From the NCBI GenBank assembly GCA_050942825.1, contig JBMNOA010000003.1, positions 6,086-70,085 on the forward strand: a DNA stretch of 64,000 nucleotides, given 5' to 3'. Of this stretch, positions 61,581 to 64,000 are shown one piece after another. This DNA comes from CAYRML01 sp050942825. Lineage in GTDB: Bacteria > Bacillota > Dehalobacteriia > UBA4068. The notes beneath the pieces are model-generated. The model worked only from the letters and a program-made list of their open reading frames with translations, searched no databases and was not told the DNA's origin. The position numbers and the translations under genes were made by a program. Within the stretch, counting starts at the first letter, position 1; the number at the start of each line of letters is the position of its first letter.

Positions 61581-63023
61581 ATGGTTAACAAGGATAATTT
61601 TTGGGATGAGGACCGCAGTACACACAATCTTGTAAGTAAAAAAGATTTTACCTATCCTGATTCTCAGCACTCTTTATCCCGGGAGTATGAATACCCTATA
61701 ACAAAAGACGGCGATATTCCAGCTTTTCAACCTCAGGGAGCACAAAATATTGAGCCAAAGGAAAAGCCAAGTGAGCCAAGCCAACCCGTCAAGGTGCTTG
61801 ATTTATTGGATGAAATGTTTCAAAAGGAAATGGAACAAAGCCAATTGCTTGAAAAAGAGCAACAATTGCAGGATTTAGCTTTAAAAGAGCAAGAAAGACC
61901 AAAAAAGGAGTACGATTTAGCACAATTAGATCAACAAGAAGGGGTATTATCTACTGATCCCCAATTTGCACCGCTGAAAAAAAGAGCAGAGCAACCTGCT
62001 GAGACTTTTTATAAAAAAGACTATCAAAACACGTCTCGTAATAAAAACGGAGGTCAACCGCCCTTTTCTCAGGTTTCCTCAGCCAAAAGGCTTTGTTTTG
62101 CCCTGCTTGTGATTTTTGTTGTCAGTTGGTGTTTTTATCTTGGTTTCAGCTATGCAGGTGTAGCAGCTGCCCAATCTTGGGAAGGTTATTATATCAGTGG
62201 CAAGGATCTGGAGAGTGATGCCGGACTGGCCGATTTGGGAAAATCAGGCATAAAAACTATCCTGATGGTCGGTTGTGATAAAAGAGAATTTGATTCAGGC
62301 CGTACGGATACCATTATGCTTGCATTTGTAAATCTGGATAATGAAAGTGTCAAAATCCTTTCTATTCCAAGGGATACTTATGTGACAATACCCACCAGCG
62401 GAAGCAAAACAAAAATAAATCACGCTTATGCTTATGGCGGCATACCCTTAACAGAAAGGACTATTGAAGATTTTTTAGGCATTAAAATAAATAATTATAT
62501 AGAAATAGATTTTGAAGGCTTTGCCGATGTGGTTGAGGCACTGGGTGGTATAACAATAGATGTAGATATGCGTATGTATACCCCCTGGGAGAATATTGAT
62601 TTACAACCCGGTAGGCAGTTATTAAATGGAGAGAATGCTCTGGCTTATGTTCGCTATCGGGAACATATTGAAGGTGATATCGGCAGGGTAGACCGTCAGC
62701 AAAAATTTATCAGTGCTTTAGCCAATGAAATGTTTGCTTCCTCAAATATACTTAAATTACCTAAGATCATCAATGTGGCTATGGAAAAGGTTAATACAGA
62801 TCTTACCATAAAAGAGGCTTTAGCTTTGGGTAACTTTATCCGCAAAACAGATGCTTCTACTATGGAACTATTTAAATTGCCCGGTGAGGCTGTTATGATA
62901 GGCGGGATCAGTTACTGGTCGGTTTCTGAAGGATCTTTGCCTGATATAGTTGACTATGTGACTGGAACCGATGAAAGCCCACAAGATAGCAGTTCGCCGG
63001 CTGATACTCAATCCAATAGTTAA
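61581..63023 (+). CDS. LytR-CpsA-Psr (LCP) family ligase
   Basis: A 480-residue protein. Residues 1-165 are a cytoplasmic region very rich in Glu, Gln and Lys, then a membrane anchor (about 171-193) and the LCP domain (about 225-420): TILMVGCDKREFDSGRTDTI, ILSIPRDTYVTIP, KINHAYAYGG, LNGENALAYVRYRE and IGRVDRQQKFI with the catalytic arginines. LCP enzymes attach wall teichoic acid or other glycopolymers to peptidoglycan. The adjacent TagA-type gene supports that role. The long N-terminal region is unusual. Confidence 0.92.
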   Translation: MVNKDNFWDEDRSTHNLVSKKDFTYPDSQHSLSREYEYPITKDGDIPAFQPQGAQNIEPKEKPSEPSQPVKVLDLLDEMFQKEMEQSQLLEKEQQLQDLALKEQERPKKEYDLAQLDQQEGVLSTDPQFAPLKKRAEQPAETFYKKDYQNTSRNKNGGQPPFSQVSSAKRLCFALLVIFVVSWCFYLGFSYAGVAAAQSWEGYYISGKDLESDAGLADLGKSGIKTILMVGCDKREFDSGRTDTIMLAFVNLDNESVKILSIPRDTYVTIPTSGSKTKINHAYAYGGIPLTERTIEDFLGIKINNYIEIDFEGFADVVEALGGITIDVDMRMYTPWENIDLQPGRQLLNGENALAYVRYREHIEGDIGRVDRQQKFISALANEMFASSNILKLPKIINVAMEKVNTDLTIKEALALGNFIRKTDASTMELFKLPGEAVMIGGISYWSVSEGSLPDIVDYVTGTDESPQDSSSPADTQSNS

Positions 63024-63069
63024 CAAGCTCGTTAATTAGTTATTTAAGGGATTAGGAAGGGATAATTTC

Positions 63070-63852
63070 ATGGTAAAGATATTGGGTGCCAGAGTCGATA
63101 ATGTGGATATGCTACAAACGCTGTGTCTGGTGCAGGAATATATAGATCAATTTTCCAAAAGTGAAAAAAATAATTATATTGTAACACTTAATGCTGAAAT
63201 TATTTATAAAGCACAAGAAGATGCAGAACTTTTGGAAATCATTAATAAAGCAGATCTAGTAACTCCCGATGGCACGGGGGTTTTATGGGCTGCGCGAAAA
63301 TTGTCAGAGCCCTTAAAAGAGCGGGTGACTGGTATTGATTTGATGGTGCAAATCTGCAAACAAGCTCATCATACCGGTTGGCGTCTGTATCTTTTTGGTG
63401 GAATGCCCGGTATTGCTGATACTGCTGCTGCAAATATTAAGCAGCGATTTCCAGATATCAATATAGTGGGGAGCCGTAACGGATATTTTTCTCCTGCAGA
63501 GGAGGATAGTATTATTGAAGATATTGCCGACAAAAAGCCCGATGTGCTTTTTGTAGCCTTGGGAGCCCCCAAACAGGAGAAATGGATCAATTGCCACCGA
63601 GACAGATTAAAGGCTGCCGTCATTATAGGTGTGGGCGGTAGTTTTGATGTTTTGTCCGGTAATGTAAAAAGGGCCCCCCTCTTATGGCAAAAGTTACATC
63701 TAGAGTGGCTTTGGCGTTTGCTCTCTGATCCTCGCCGTATCAGACGCATGATGGTTTTGCCTAAATTTATGCTTTTGGTAAGAAGAGCCAAAAAACAAAG
63801 AGAAAAAAATAAAGAGGAGATAGCTAACAAAAGAGGACGCTTGCCTTCTTAA
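63070..63852 (+). CDS. WecG/TagA/CpsF family glycosyltransferase
   Basis: A 260-residue GT26 enzyme: LNAEIIYKAQEDAELLEIIN, the catalytic region ADLVTPDGTGVLWAARKL, LYLFGGMPGIADTAAANI, and ALGAPKQEKWI with the C-terminal GVGGSFDVLSGNVKRAP and WRLLSDPRRIRRM. TagA adds N-acetylmannosamine to undecaprenyl-PP-GlcNAc in teichoic acid linkage-unit synthesis; WecG adds ManNAcA. The basic C-terminal tail likely binds the membrane. The ATG at 63070 follows AGGAAGGG. Confidence 0.93.
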   Translation: MVKILGARVDNVDMLQTLCLVQEYIDQFSKSEKNNYIVTLNAEIIYKAQEDAELLEIINKADLVTPDGTGVLWAARKLSEPLKERVTGIDLMVQICKQAHHTGWRLYLFGGMPGIADTAAANIKQRFPDINIVGSRNGYFSPAEEDSIIEDIADKKPDVLFVALGAPKQEKWINCHRDRLKAAVIIGVGGSFDVLSGNVKRAPLLWQKLHLEWLWRLLSDPRRIRRMMVLPKFMLLVRRAKKQREKNKEEIANKRGRLPS

Positions 63853-63954
63853 ATTTGAGCAAAAATTTTTATGGCCAGCTCTATTTTAGTATATATACTG
63901 TAAATAAAACGATGTATTATAGGGGTATGGCCTCTTGATTACTGGTTTTGTTAA

Positions 63955-63990
63955 TGGAGTATCAACTTTGATACTCCTTATTATTTGTCT
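63955..63990 (+). terminator. Possible terminator after the glycosyltransferase gene
   Basis: GGAGTATC and GATACTCC (63957-63978) flank a six-base loop; the following TTATTATTTG is only a weak U-run. Confidence 0.5.
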
Positions 63991-64000
63991 TAAAAAAAAG

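Overview
The window is one contiguous piece of a low-GC, flagellated, endospore-forming Firmicute, most likely a member of the Clostridia; I do not assign a genus. Sporulation genes (spoIID, a spoIIQ-type LytM gene with a sigma-F-like promoter, spoIIID, an mbl/mreB gene), strong Shine-Dalgarno sequences, frequent TTG/GTG starts, and a tungstate transporter next to two moeA genes all fit an anaerobic spore former. There is no CRISPR array, no rRNA or tRNA gene, and no intact insertion sequence.

Layout. 1-5.3 kb: end of spoIID, convergent spoIIQ, a DUF1638 gene with luxS, a DUF3343 gene followed upstream by a frame-broken gene remnant, and a membrane-anchored 5'-nucleotidase-like protein whose metal site looks destroyed. 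5.4-38.1 kb: a minus-strand flagellar and chemotaxis block of about 35 genes. It reads from flgB through fliK, flgD, flgE, fliM, fliY, fliOPQR, flhB, flhA and fliA, then flgF/flgG, flgM, flgN, flgK, flgL, DUF6470, fliW, csrA and flagellin, and ends with an HD-GYP gene and cheY-cheA-cheR-cheB-cheW. 38.4-43.1 kb: plus-strand fliD-fliS-fliT-like and motA-motB. 43.2-51.4 kb: two ABC transporters (a NitT/TauT-type system of unknown substrate and TupABC for tungstate) plus moeA and a moeA-periplasmic-binding-domain fusion. 51.7-53.5 kb: mtnA with a class II aldolase, probably a salvage shunt for methylthioribose or deoxyribose phosphates. 53.6-64 kb: a class A PBP, spoIIID, a DUF4190 protein, an Lgt-like protein, a 2-hydroxyacid dehydrogenase, mbl, a C-terminally short cinA, a copper-amine-oxidase-like stalk protein, an LCP ligase and a TagA/WecG glycosyltransferase.

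How the parts work together. The most informative signals are RNA-level controls on motility. A class I c-di-GMP riboswitch followed by an intrinsic terminator sits directly in front of flgB, so the whole basal-body operon is probably gated by c-di-GMP; an HD-GYP phosphodiesterase gene lies in the same block. The flagellin leader has a sigma-D-type promoter, a strong stem-loop near its 5' end, and a small hairpin that shows AGGA in its loop just before the ribosome binding site, as expected for CsrA; csrA and its antagonist fliW are the next genes upstream. Sigma-D-type promoters also precede fliD, motA and possibly flgM. I found no new defence or mobile system. The oddities are listed as findings: flhB has no usual start codon, flhF, flhG and fliL are missing from their usual places, the nucleotidase looks like a pseudoenzyme, and the usual spoIID-spoIIQ-spoIIID-mbl string is split by about 55 kb.
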